Source: Candidatus Sumerlaea chitinivorans (GTDB lineage: Bacteria; Sumerlaeota; Sumerlaeia; Sumerlaeales; Sumerlaeaceae). Taken from it: a DNA stretch of 64,000 nt. Location of the stretch: NCBI GenBank assembly GCA_003290465.1, contig CP030759.1, forward strand, positions 722,672-786,671. The letters run 5' to 3'. Position 1 is the first letter of the stretch. Each line of letters opens with the position of its first letter. The notes beneath the pieces were generated by a model. The model saw only the letters and a list, made by a program, of their open reading frames with translations, searched no databases and had not been told where the DNA came from. Positions 19,477 through 27,501 of this stretch are shown here, one piece after another. The translations under genes were made by a program, and so were the position numbers.

Positions 19477-20831
19477 AGCGCAATCCCTACGTCCAGAACA
19501 CCGAACAGCAGACCCACGAGATGTTATCAACGGTCGGAGTTGCTTCCATCGAAGAGCTGTTTCGGGAGCAAGTGCCTGCCGAATTGTTACAGGGAGCGAC
19601 CTTCCAGCTCCCGCCACCCCTCCATGAGATGGATCTTCTCCGCGAAGTGCGGTCAATTGCATCGCAGAACACCACACTACGCCAAGCACTGTCTTTTCTG
19701 GGGGGAGGCATTTACGAACATTTCATTCCGGCGGCATTGGAACCTATTGTGAACCGGAGTGAGTTTGTAACTTCCTACACTCCGTATCAGCCAGAGGCGA
19801 GCCAAGGCACATTGCAGGTATTCTTCGAGTATCAGACGCTCATGGCTCGGCTTTTTCAGATGGATGTCTCCAATGCATCCCTCTATGATGGTGCGTCTGC
19901 TCTTGGGGAAGCCGTGTTGTTGGCCATCGGTGTGAAGCCAGATCGGCGGGAAATCGTAATCCCAGAAACCCTACACCCCCACTACCGCGAACTGGTAACC
20001 ACGTATTTGCGTTGGTTCGATGTCGAGGTGCGGGTCGTCCCAATGGACCATGGCCGCACTTCTCTCGCAGCGGTAGATGCGATGTGTAGCGAGCGCACCG
20101 CTGCCGTGGTCGTTCAGCAACCCAACTACTTGGGTTGTTTAGAGGAAGTTTTTGAAATCAGCCGAATTGCCAAAGGGTCTGGCGCAATGCTGATTGCTGT
20201 GGCAGATCCAATTTCGTTAGGCCTGCTCGCTCCGCCCGGCGCGTACGATGCAGATGTGGCAGTCGGAGAGGGTCAGCCCTTGGGGATGCGACCTGCCTTT
20301 GGCGGAGAGACGCTGGGTATTTTTACCTGCCGCAATGAGTATGTGCGAAGGATGCCGGGACGTCTCGTCGGGCTTACCACAGACCGGCAAGGCCGCCGAG
20401 GGTATGTTCTGACCCTTCAAACCCGCGAGCAGCATATTCGGCGCGAGAAGGCGACCTCGAATATCTGCACAAACCATGCCCACAACGCCCTTCGGGCGAC
20501 AGTCTATCTTGCCTTGCTGGGACCTCAGGGCTTGCGATGGGTTGCCCGCCGATGTGCTCGGAACCTCAACTATTTTCGAACGCTTCTGCGCAACGTGTCG
20601 CCATCGGCTGAGGCATTTCCTGATGTGCCATGCTTCAAAGAGGTGGTAGTGCGCACCAAGATACCAGCGCGTGAGGTGGTCAAGCAGCTTGCAAGTCGGA
20701 ACATCTTTGCTGGAGTCGCCTTGGACCATTTAGGGGAACACTTCCAGTACGACTTGCTGATTGCCGTGACAGAGCTTCGGACCGATCCCGAGATTGAGAG
20801 ATTCGTCGCAGCCCTTCAGGAGTTCGTGTAA
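19473..20831 (+). CDS. gcvPA: Glycine dehydrogenase (decarboxylating) subunit 1
   Basis: This is the N-terminal half of the glycine-decarboxylating P protein in its split two-gene form. Visible features are FLGGGIYEHFIPAALEPIVNR near residue 75, TSYTPYQPEASQGTLQVFFE near 100, NASLYDGASALGEAV near 130, and LVGLTTDRQGRRGYVLTLQT near 293 followed by REKATSNICTNHA. At 452 aa the length is normal for subunit 1. The start is TTG, set by the overlap with the gcvH stop; no in-frame ATG lies near. The catalytic pyridoxal lysine is in the partner GcvPB. The two overlap as TAATG. Confidence 0.96.
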   Translation: MKRNPYVQNTEQQTHEMLSTVGVASIEELFREQVPAELLQGATFQLPPPLHEMDLLREVRSIASQNTTLRQALSFLGGGIYEHFIPAALEPIVNRSEFVTSYTPYQPEASQGTLQVFFEYQTLMARLFQMDVSNASLYDGASALGEAVLLAIGVKPDRREIVIPETLHPHYRELVTTYLRWFDVEVRVVPMDHGRTSLAAVDAMCSERTAAVVVQQPNYLGCLEEVFEISRIAKGSGAMLIAVADPISLGLLAPPGAYDADVAVGEGQPLGMRPAFGGETLGIFTCRNEYVRRMPGRLVGLTTDRQGRRGYVLTLQTREQHIRREKATSNICTNHAHNALRATVYLALLGPQGLRWVARRCARNLNYFRTLLRNVSPSAEAFPDVPCFKEVVVRTKIPAREVVKQLASRNIFAGVALDHLGEHFQYDLLIAVTELRTDPEIERFVAALQEFV

Positions 20832-22336
20832 TGCCTGAGGAGAGACCAACTAAGTTGAGTCAAATGTGTACCGTACCCTCCCTATTCGAACAAGATGCCA
20901 AGGGGCGGATCGGAGCGGACCTGCCCGACGAGCCTTCGGACACAGGCGAGCACCTTGCCCAAGCAATCCCAGCCCACCTCCTTCGAAGTGGGTCCTTGCC
21001 CATTCCGGAGTTGAGTGAGCCAGCTGTCGTCCGCCATTTCACTCGTCTCTCAAGTCGGGTGCTCGGTGTGGACACAACGTTTTACCCCCTTGGTTCCTGC
21101 ACCATGAAATACAACCCCAAGGTGAACGAAGTGGCCGCTTCGCTGGAGGGATTTACCCATGTTCATCCCGCCCAGCCCCAGAGCACGGTTCAGGGGGTGT
21201 TGCGGATTTGCTATGAATTACAGGAGGCGCTGGGGACTCTCACCGGGTTACCAGCCGTGTCGTTACAACCACCAGCTGGAGCTCATGGCGAGTTTACAGC
21301 TCTCCTCATGATTCGAGCGTACTTTGAGGACCGAGGAGAATCGCAGCGTCGAGAGGTCATTATTCCGGACACAGCCCATGGAACGAATCCAGCCTCCGCA
21401 GCGCGTTGTGGGTTTGTGCCTGTCGCACTTAAATCATCGAGTCGAGGTCGGATCGACCCAAAGCAGTTAGCGGATCTGGTTGGACCACAGACAGCCTGCT
21501 TAATGATAACCAACCCCAATACCCTTGGTTTGTTCGAGGACCAAATCACAGAGGTTGCTGAGCTGGTTCATCAAGCCGGCGCGCTGATTTATATGGATGG
21601 AGCAAATTTCAATGCGCTGGTGGCACGTGTTCGGCCGGCCGACTGTGGGGCGGATCTCATGCACATCAATCTGCATAAGACATTTTCCGTTCCGCACGGC
21701 GGCGGTGGCCCGGGTGCTGGCCCAATTTGTGTGCGCGAGTTTCTACGACCCTACCTCCCAACGCCGCGAGTTGAAAAAACGGAAGAAAGATACTGCCTGA
21801 CGACAAATCATCCAAAATCTATAGGGCGGGTACGGTCATTTTTGGGAAATGTGCTGAACGTGGTCCGCAGTTATACGTACATCCGCCAGCTCGGTGTCGA
21901 AGGACTACGCGACGTCAGTGGCCATGCCGTATTGAATGCAAACTATCTCTTGGCACTTTTGCATGAGGCGTTTGAGGTTCCGTTTGGCCGTCGCTGCATG
22001 CACGAGTTTGTTCTGAGTGCGACCCGCCAGAAACATAATGGCGTCAAAGCAATGGATATCGCAAAGAAGCTTCTCGATTATGGCTTCCACCCGCCAACAA
22101 CCTATTTCCCTCTTATTGTGCCAGAGGCTCTGATGGTGGAACCAACGGAAACTGAAAATCAGGAAACGTTGGTTGCGTTCGCACAAGCGATGCTTGAAAT
22201 TGCTCGTCTGGCGGAAGAAACGCCGCATGAGGTCACTTCTGCACCCCGGACGACGCCGGTGGATCGCTTAGACGAGTTGGCAGCGGCGAGGAACCCAGTT
22301 CTGGTGTGGCCGCAAAATCCCTGTGAGCAGACGTAA
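20831..22336 (+). CDS. gcvPB: Glycine dehydrogenase (decarboxylating) subunit 2
   Basis: GcvPB carries the pyridoxal-phosphate lysine in MHINLHKTFSVPHGGGGPG (about residue 283) and forms the active P protein with GcvPA. Other signatures are TTFYPLGSCTMKYNPKVNE near residue 85, LQPPAGAHGEFTALLMIRAY near 148, DTAHGTNPASAARCGF near 180 and MITNPNTLGLFE near 222. Length is 501 aa. With gcvT, gcvH and gcvPA it makes up the cleavage complex except for the shared lipoamide dehydrogenase (L), which is not in the window. The next gene begins 28 bp later with its own ribosome site, so transcription may continue. Confidence 0.97.
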   Translation: MPEERPTKLSQMCTVPSLFEQDAKGRIGADLPDEPSDTGEHLAQAIPAHLLRSGSLPIPELSEPAVVRHFTRLSSRVLGVDTTFYPLGSCTMKYNPKVNEVAASLEGFTHVHPAQPQSTVQGVLRICYELQEALGTLTGLPAVSLQPPAGAHGEFTALLMIRAYFEDRGESQRREVIIPDTAHGTNPASAARCGFVPVALKSSSRGRIDPKQLADLVGPQTACLMITNPNTLGLFEDQITEVAELVHQAGALIYMDGANFNALVARVRPADCGADLMHINLHKTFSVPHGGGGPGAGPICVREFLRPYLPTPRVEKTEERYCLTTNHPKSIGRVRSFLGNVLNVVRSYTYIRQLGVEGLRDVSGHAVLNANYLLALLHEAFEVPFGRRCMHEFVLSATRQKHNGVKAMDIAKKLLDYGFHPPTTYFPLIVPEALMVEPTETENQETLVAFAQAMLEIARLAEETPHEVTSAPRTTPVDRLDELAAARNPVLVWPQNPCEQT

Positions 22337-22364
22337 GCTTTTGATTATCTAAAGGGAGGTCGAC

Positions 22365-24587
22365 GTGAGGGGATACTCTGAGAGATTTCGTACAGCTTGG
22401 CGAGGACGGCGCTTCGGTTCACGTCCATTGCCCCGGCTGCTATTCGTAGTTTTTCTTTTGGCTCTGTGTTCGGGTGCAGAGGCTCTCCATGCCCAGACGA
22501 CTTTTACTTTTGTGCAAATTACCGACACGCACATTGGTGTCTCTGAAGCAGATCGAAAGCTCAGGCAGACGCTGACGGATATTCAAAAAACGTTTCCAGA
22601 CACTGCCTTCATCATCAATACCGGCGACCTCACGGAGATGGGGACACGTGATGAGCTCACGACCTATATGTCGATCATCCGGGAAACGACGATCCCCGTG
22701 TACAACGTCCCGGGAAACCACGACGTTCGGTGGTCGGAGACGGGAAAGGGGGGATTTCGTGAGATTGTTGGGCCAACCTACCAACAATTCGACTACGAGA
22801 ATCTTCGCTTTATCCTTCTCGACACATCCATGCTGTGTGAGCACCACGGCCATTTTGACCAAATGCAGCTTGAACGTTTGGAGACAGCCCTACAGAGCAT
22901 GCCAACGTCCATGAGTGCTGTGCTATGCTTTCATCACCCACCCCTCATCAGCGGCAATGTGGACAATGATTTCGATTTTGCGGAACTGATCCGCCGCTAT
23001 AATGTTCCTCTCGTTCTTGTGGGCCACGGGCACAATTTTACCCGTTATCACTACAATGGGACGACCTACGTTTTGGGCGGCTCCACTTCTTATGCCTACG
23101 TCCTGGGTGACCGGGCCTACCGCGCCTTTCAAGTCTCCCCTGACGGGATTCTTCCTTACAAAAGAGTGGTGAAGACGGATCGTTTGACGAGCGAATCCAT
23201 GATTCCACGAACGCGAGCCCCCTCTTATTACGGGGAGATCACTCTTTCGGCCAGCCACAAAGACGGAAACGGGCGAATTCGTGGAAGAATTGCAACGACG
23301 GCTCCCCTGAGGGTCAAATCCGCTACCTACCAATTTGATCGCGGCCGACGCCTCCCATTAGAGGTGAGCCCTTCAGGCAAATTTGAAATTCTGGTTCCCG
23401 GTATGGCGCCCGGCTATCATCAGCTAAATGTCATGTTTGTGGATGACAAGAAGACAACCCATCTTCGGGTGGCGAACTTTCGAACAGATTTATTGGATAA
23501 AGATGGGCGTCCTCAGCCGCCAACGATTCGTCGAATCTTTACTCTGCCATCCGGGATCCAGAGCTCTCCTGTCGTGGACGGCCGACTTCTTTTCATCGGG
23601 TGCAATGACGGAGCATTTCGTGCGTTCGATCTGGTGAGTGGTGAACTTTTGTGGCAACAGCCGACGGGAGCGGAGATCATTTCGACGCCGGCGGTATCCG
23701 AAGGAAGAGTGGTGGTGGGTTCGAATGACGGCTATGTCTATTGCTTCGACAAGACCACTGGTGGGGTTCTGTGGAAGCACCGTGCTCAAAAAGCCGTCAT
23801 GGCCTCACCTTTAATTGCTGAGGGCAAAGTGTTTGTCGGCGACGGGGAAGGTATCCTGCACGCCTTGGATTTGAGAAGTGGGCAACTGCTTTGGCAATTC
23901 CGTGCCAAAAAGATGATCAAAATGCGGCCCGCCTATGCCGGGGGCAGCCTGTTCTTTGGAGCATGGGACAATGCATTTTATAGCGTGAATGCTAAAGATG
24001 GTCAGTTGCGATGGGCTGTCCCTGTTTCTTCGACGAGTCAATTTTCAGCTGCAACCGCGCACCCGATCACCACTGGAACACGCGTCATTTTCACTTCGCA
24101 TGACTATAAGATTCGTTGTCTTGATCAGAAAACAGGCGCTCACTTGTGGCTTTATGAACCCGAGCCATCAGAGCTTGGACCAAGCTACTCGGCTTTTGTC
24201 GTTAGTGGTAACACGCTGTTTTCAACTTCTCTTAGCGGTCGCGTCGTGGGCTTCGATGCCCTGTCGGGAAAGAAAGTGTTCGACGTAAACGTGCGTCCCG
24301 AGTATCCCGACGCCCTGTTTGATTCGGCTCCGAGTTTTGACGGTCGGTATCTCTATGTTGGATCCACCGGCGGCTACCTCTACTGTGTGGATACACATGT
24401 GCCTCGCGTGGCATGGAAGGTCGCATTGCAGCCGGGATTTATCTTTTCTCAGCCAGTACTCTGGGGAGATCATGTACTGGTGGCGACCACGGAAGGAAAG
24501 ATCTTCGAAATCCTTGCGCCCCAATTGGAACCAGCACCTACTGACCCCCTTCACCAGATCCGGCAAATACCTGGGACCAAAAAGTAA
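22365..24587 (+). CDS. Exported metallophosphoesterase fused to a PQQ-type beta-propeller
   Basis: The 740-aa product starts at GTG with AAAGGGAGG upstream and has a basic N-terminus and a hydrophobic signal segment ending near residue 43. Residues 48-260 form a calcineurin-like phosphoesterase with all metal motifs: TDTHIG near 52, NTGDLTE near 86, GNHD near 118, HHPP near 189 and GHGHN near 220. Residues 280-370 look like an Ig-like linker. From about 385 to the end there are seven PQQ-like blade repeats (GNDGAFRAFDLVSGELLWQQ, GSNDGYVYCFDKTTGGVLWK, GEGILHALDLRSGQLLWQF and others). The likely site is the periplasm or cell surface. The substrate is unknown. It follows gcvPB but is functionally unrelated. 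Confidence 0.88.
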   Translation: MRGYSERFRTAWRGRRFGSRPLPRLLFVVFLLALCSGAEALHAQTTFTFVQITDTHIGVSEADRKLRQTLTDIQKTFPDTAFIINTGDLTEMGTRDELTTYMSIIRETTIPVYNVPGNHDVRWSETGKGGFREIVGPTYQQFDYENLRFILLDTSMLCEHHGHFDQMQLERLETALQSMPTSMSAVLCFHHPPLISGNVDNDFDFAELIRRYNVPLVLVGHGHNFTRYHYNGTTYVLGGSTSYAYVLGDRAYRAFQVSPDGILPYKRVVKTDRLTSESMIPRTRAPSYYGEITLSASHKDGNGRIRGRIATTAPLRVKSATYQFDRGRRLPLEVSPSGKFEILVPGMAPGYHQLNVMFVDDKKTTHLRVANFRTDLLDKDGRPQPPTIRRIFTLPSGIQSSPVVDGRLLFIGCNDGAFRAFDLVSGELLWQQPTGAEIISTPAVSEGRVVVGSNDGYVYCFDKTTGGVLWKHRAQKAVMASPLIAEGKVFVGDGEGILHALDLRSGQLLWQFRAKKMIKMRPAYAGGSLFFGAWDNAFYSVNAKDGQLRWAVPVSSTSQFSAATAHPITTGTRVIFTSHDYKIRCLDQKTGAHLWLYEPEPSELGPSYSAFVVSGNTLFSTSLSGRVVGFDALSGKKVFDVNVRPEYPDALFDSAPSFDGRYLYVGSTGGYLYCVDTHVPRVAWKVALQPGFIFSQPVLWGDHVLVATTEGKIFEILAPQLEPAPTDPLHQIRQIPGTKK

Positions 24588-24657
24588 CGCAACTCTCAAT
24601 TGGTCTCCTGCAAACCGTGCCTTGAAAATGGCGAGGTCGTTTGGCGAGAAAGAATAC

Positions 24658-25095
24658 ATGAACGAACGACCCAGCAGAATTGTCGCGCTTGACGTTGGAG
24701 ACGAGCGAATCGGGGTGGCAGTGAGCGATGAGAGCCGTTTGATTGCGTCTCCGTTGACGATCATCGAACGCAAAGCCGGAAAAGCCGCGGAAAAGATTTT
24801 ACATCTGGTGAAGGAGCTGGGTGCCACAACGCTTGTAGTCGGTTTGCCCAAAAATATGGACGGGTCGGAGGGATCCCAAGCTCGAAAAACTCGTGAATTT
24901 GCCAAGCAGCTGGCTGAGGGACTGAGCGACCTCCAAATAGAATTCTGGGACGAACGATTGACGACTGTTACGGCCCACAGAATTTTACAGGAAACAAGTT
25001 CTCGCAAACGCCGACGCATGCCTGTGGACGCCGTGAGTGCGTGCGTACTTTTGCAAAGCTACTTGGACGCTTTGCGGAGGAAGCACAGTGACTGA
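24658..25095 (+). CDS. ruvX: YqgF/RuvX-family putative Holliday junction resolvase
   Basis: RuvX-type RNase H-fold nucleases act in 16S rRNA 5'-end processing and possibly in recombination. The 145-aa product has the typical order: IVALDVGDERIGVAVSDE with the first catalytic Asp, LVVGLPKNMDGSEG near residue 60, FWDERLTTVTA with the catalytic Asp/Glu pair near 98, and DAVSACVLLQSYL with the final Asp near 122. The ATG was chosen from several in-frame starts because the family begins a few residues before RIVALDVG and GGCGAGAAAG lies upstream. Its stop overlaps the GTG start of the channel gene by 8 bp. Confidence 0.93.
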   Translation: MNERPSRIVALDVGDERIGVAVSDESRLIASPLTIIERKAGKAAEKILHLVKELGATTLVVGLPKNMDGSEGSQARKTREFAKQLAEGLSDLQIEFWDERLTTVTAHRILQETSSRKRRRMPVDAVSACVLLQSYLDALRRKHSD

Positions 25096-26116
25096 GCTTC
25101 TCCATGATGTTTTCAGGTATGTGCGACGAAATTATTTCATCCTACTCTCCGTCGCTGTGGTAGGAATTGGGACTCTTGGCTATCGTCTGATCGAAGGTGT
25201 ATCGTGGCTCGACGCTTTTTATACGACTTGTATCACTGTTTCCACGGTGGGTTTCCGCGAGGTTCAGGAGCTTTCCGCCGTTGGAAAATTGTTTACAGTT
25301 GCCCTGATTGTAGCGGGATTAAGTACAGTGGTGGTGGCAGTTGGGCAAATCGGACAAGACATGATTGCCCTGACAGCGCGCCGCTATAAAGAGCGTATGG
25401 AAAAGCAAGTCGAAGCCTTAAGTGGACATTACATTCTCTGTGGCTATGGGCGGATGGGGCGGGTTATTGCTCGTCATCTGCAGAGCGAAAGAGTTCCCTT
25501 TGTGGTGGTTGATCATACGCCCGAGCTGGTCGAAGCAATTCGCGAAGAAAAACTTTTGGCCATTGAAGGGGACGCGACTAGCGACGAAACGCTCGAACGC
25601 GCAGGAGTGCGACGAGCCAAGGGGCTGGTCACAGTTCTTTCAAAGGATGCGGAAAACGTTTTTGTGGTCCTCACTGCGTCACAACTCAATCCCTCTCTGT
25701 ATATCTTGGCGCGTGCCAACAACGACGACGCTATTCCCAAACTCATCCGTGCGGGTGCGAATGCAGTAATCAATCCATATGAGAGTGCAGGCGCACGCAT
25801 CGCACAAACACTGCTGCGACCTGCGGTTACGGACTTCATGCAAGTGGTCACGAGCCGAGAAGGCTTGGATATTCTCGTGGAGCAAATTGAGATCCAACCT
25901 GAATCCCAGCTCGCCGGACGTACTTTACGCGAGAGCAATCTGCGGCAAGTTGCGAACGCCATGGTGGTAGCAATCCGCAAGGGACGTTCGGGGGAAATGC
26001 TATTCAACCCAGAGAGCTCGGCACTCATGGAAGCTGGCGACACCTTGATCGCCATCGCAAGTAAGCAAGCTTTGGATCGTCTGGCTGAGATGGCACGCTC
26101 ATCGTATTCGTCCTAA
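25088..26116 (+). CDS. Two-TM potassium channel with RCK (TrkA-N/TrkA-C) domains
   Basis: The 342-aa product starts at GTG within the ruvX stop overlap. Two transmembrane helices (about residues 14-34 and 65-86) flank a pore loop ending TVSTVGFREV. An RCK domain follows: YILCGYGRMGRVIARHL near 115 is its dinucleotide-binding loop, with VVDHTPELVEAIREEKLLAI and EGDATSDETLERAGV after it. A TrkA-C domain occupies about 260-340. This MthK-like layout is that of ligand-gated K+ channels of the inner membrane. The filter has TVGFRE in place of the classic TVGYGD, a variation seen in some bacterial relatives, so strict K+ selectivity is inferred. Confidence 0.9.
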   Translation: MTELLHDVFRYVRRNYFILLSVAVVGIGTLGYRLIEGVSWLDAFYTTCITVSTVGFREVQELSAVGKLFTVALIVAGLSTVVVAVGQIGQDMIALTARRYKERMEKQVEALSGHYILCGYGRMGRVIARHLQSERVPFVVVDHTPELVEAIREEKLLAIEGDATSDETLERAGVRRAKGLVTVLSKDAENVFVVLTASQLNPSLYILARANNDDAIPKLIRAGANAVINPYESAGARIAQTLLRPAVTDFMQVVTSREGLDILVEQIEIQPESQLAGRTLRESNLRQVANAMVVAIRKGRSGEMLFNPESSALMEAGDTLIAIASKQALDRLAEMARSSYSS

Positions 26117-26145
26117 GTTCCCTCTTAGGGATGTTGTGGAGAGGG

Positions 26146-26173
26146 TTGACGAGCTCCATAGTACGCGTCTAAT
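26146..26173 (+). promoter_or_regulatory. Sigma-70-type promoter of the BMP-family gene
   Basis: A -35 TTGACG at 26146-26151 (5 of 6 consensus bases) and a -10 TCTAAT at 26168-26173 (5 of 6) are separated by 16 bp. Transcription would start near 26180, leaving a short leader with AAGGAG at 26195-26200 before the start codons at 26205/26208. A 5-bp hairpin (TCCCT/AGGGA, 26119-26131) lies upstream and could end the previous transcript. Confidence 0.5.
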
Positions 26174-26204
26174 GTCATTCATAAACGTTGTCGTAAGGAG
26201 CGAA

Positions 26205-27242
26205 ATGATGATTAAGCTGCGCACCTTCGTGTCCGCACTTATGCTGATTTCCATGTGTGGAATTCAACCCTACGCTGCTGAAAACCCCACTACTGCTTCG
26301 CAACCCATCAAGAAGATCAAAGTAGGTCTTGTTTTCGATGTCGGTGGGCTTGGAGATAAATCATTTAACGATGCGGCGTATGCCGGATTGATGAAGGCAA
26401 AGAAGGAGCTGGGGATCGAGGCAGAATACCGCGAACCCGGCGAGGGAGCGCATCGTGAAGCTCACCTGCGCAATTTCGCGAAAGGTGACACGGATCTCAT
26501 TATCGGGGTTGGATTCCTATTTTCCGATGAAATCCGAGGAATGGCGCAGGATTTCCCAAAGAAGAAATTTGCTTGCGTGGACTACACCGTGGACGAGCAG
26601 GAAATCCCCGAGAATTTGGCGGCATTGACGTTTCGTGAAGAGGAGGGATCCTTCCTTGTCGGAGCGATTGCTGCACTGAAGTCGCAAACAGGGAAAATTG
26701 GTTTCGTGGGGGGTGTTGAGAGCCCGCTGATCAAGAAATTTGAGGCTGGCTATACGCAAGGAGCAAAGCACGTTCGCCCGGATGTTGAGGTGAAGGCGGT
26801 CTACGCTGGGGTTTCCGACAGTGCGTTTAAGGACCCACAAAAGGGTAAAGAACTTGCGACCAGCCTCTATGATGCTGGTTGTGACATCATCTATCACGCC
26901 TCTGGCTCCACGGGCCTTGGAGTTTTCAAAGCTGCAGAGGAACGCAAGAAGTTTGCAATTGGCGTGGATCGCGACCAGTCCGACGAAGCTGCTCCGGGGA
27001 TCATTCTCACCAGCATGGTGAAAAATACTGACCAAGCGGTGTTCGAGATTATCCAAGAATGCGCACGTGGTCAATTCAAGGGCGGTGTCCACAGCCTTGG
27101 CCTAAAGGAGGGTGGCGTTGGCTACGTGTACAACGAGAAAAACAAGGAACTCATTGGGGAAGAAATCCACCGCAAAGTAGAGGAGATCAAGGCGAAGATC
27201 ATTTCGGGGGAAATCAAGGTGTCCAAGATTCCCTCAAAGTAA
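26205..27242 (+). CDS. BMP/PnrA-family ABC transporter substrate-binding protein
   Basis: The 345-aa product has a signal peptide ending at PYAA and no lipobox cysteine at the right place. The family signature KVGLVFDVGGLGDKSFNDAAY follows at once; later GKIGFVGGVESPLIKKFEAGY and YHASGSTGLGVFKAAEE are typical of Med/PnrA/BmpA proteins, which deliver nucleosides to an ABC transporter. Two adjacent ATGs (26205, 26208) follow an AAGGAG; the second has the better spacing. No ATPase or permease genes adjoin it, so the transporter must be encoded elsewhere. A good promoter lies upstream. It is convergent with the GH31 gene across 259 bp that hold no gene. Confidence 0.9.
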   Translation: MMIKLRTFVSALMLISMCGIQPYAAENPTTASQPIKKIKVGLVFDVGGLGDKSFNDAAYAGLMKAKKELGIEAEYREPGEGAHREAHLRNFAKGDTDLIIGVGFLFSDEIRGMAQDFPKKKFACVDYTVDEQEIPENLAALTFREEEGSFLVGAIAALKSQTGKIGFVGGVESPLIKKFEAGYTQGAKHVRPDVEVKAVYAGVSDSAFKDPQKGKELATSLYDAGCDIIYHASGSTGLGVFKAAEERKKFAIGVDRDQSDEAAPGIILTSMVKNTDQAVFEIIQECARGQFKGGVHSLGLKEGGVGYVYNEKNKELIGEEIHRKVEEIKAKIISGEIKVSKIPSK

Positions 27243-27501
27243 TTGGGCCGGGCCGCATATCTGTGCTGGACGTTCACGGTCGAGTCGGCTGTCGTGTCCG
27301 CTACGTGCATGGTGAGTCTATTGGCGCAGCACGTGAGGCCAACGCTACCTTGCTCACCTCGCGCAAGACTTGATGACAAGAACCTCGTCCCCACCCAGTG
27401 TTAGGTACTTCAGCTTGCATCGTAAGTGCGGAGACGCCGAGTGGCCACTCCCGGAGTTTGCGTTACCCGTTAAGGGCGGATTCACCGGAATATGTGTGGC
27501 A

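Noticed and set aside
24222-25019. A 265-codon minus-strand ORF across the propeller and ruvX genes
   Set aside because: It spans two well-supported plus-strand genes and is antisense to both.
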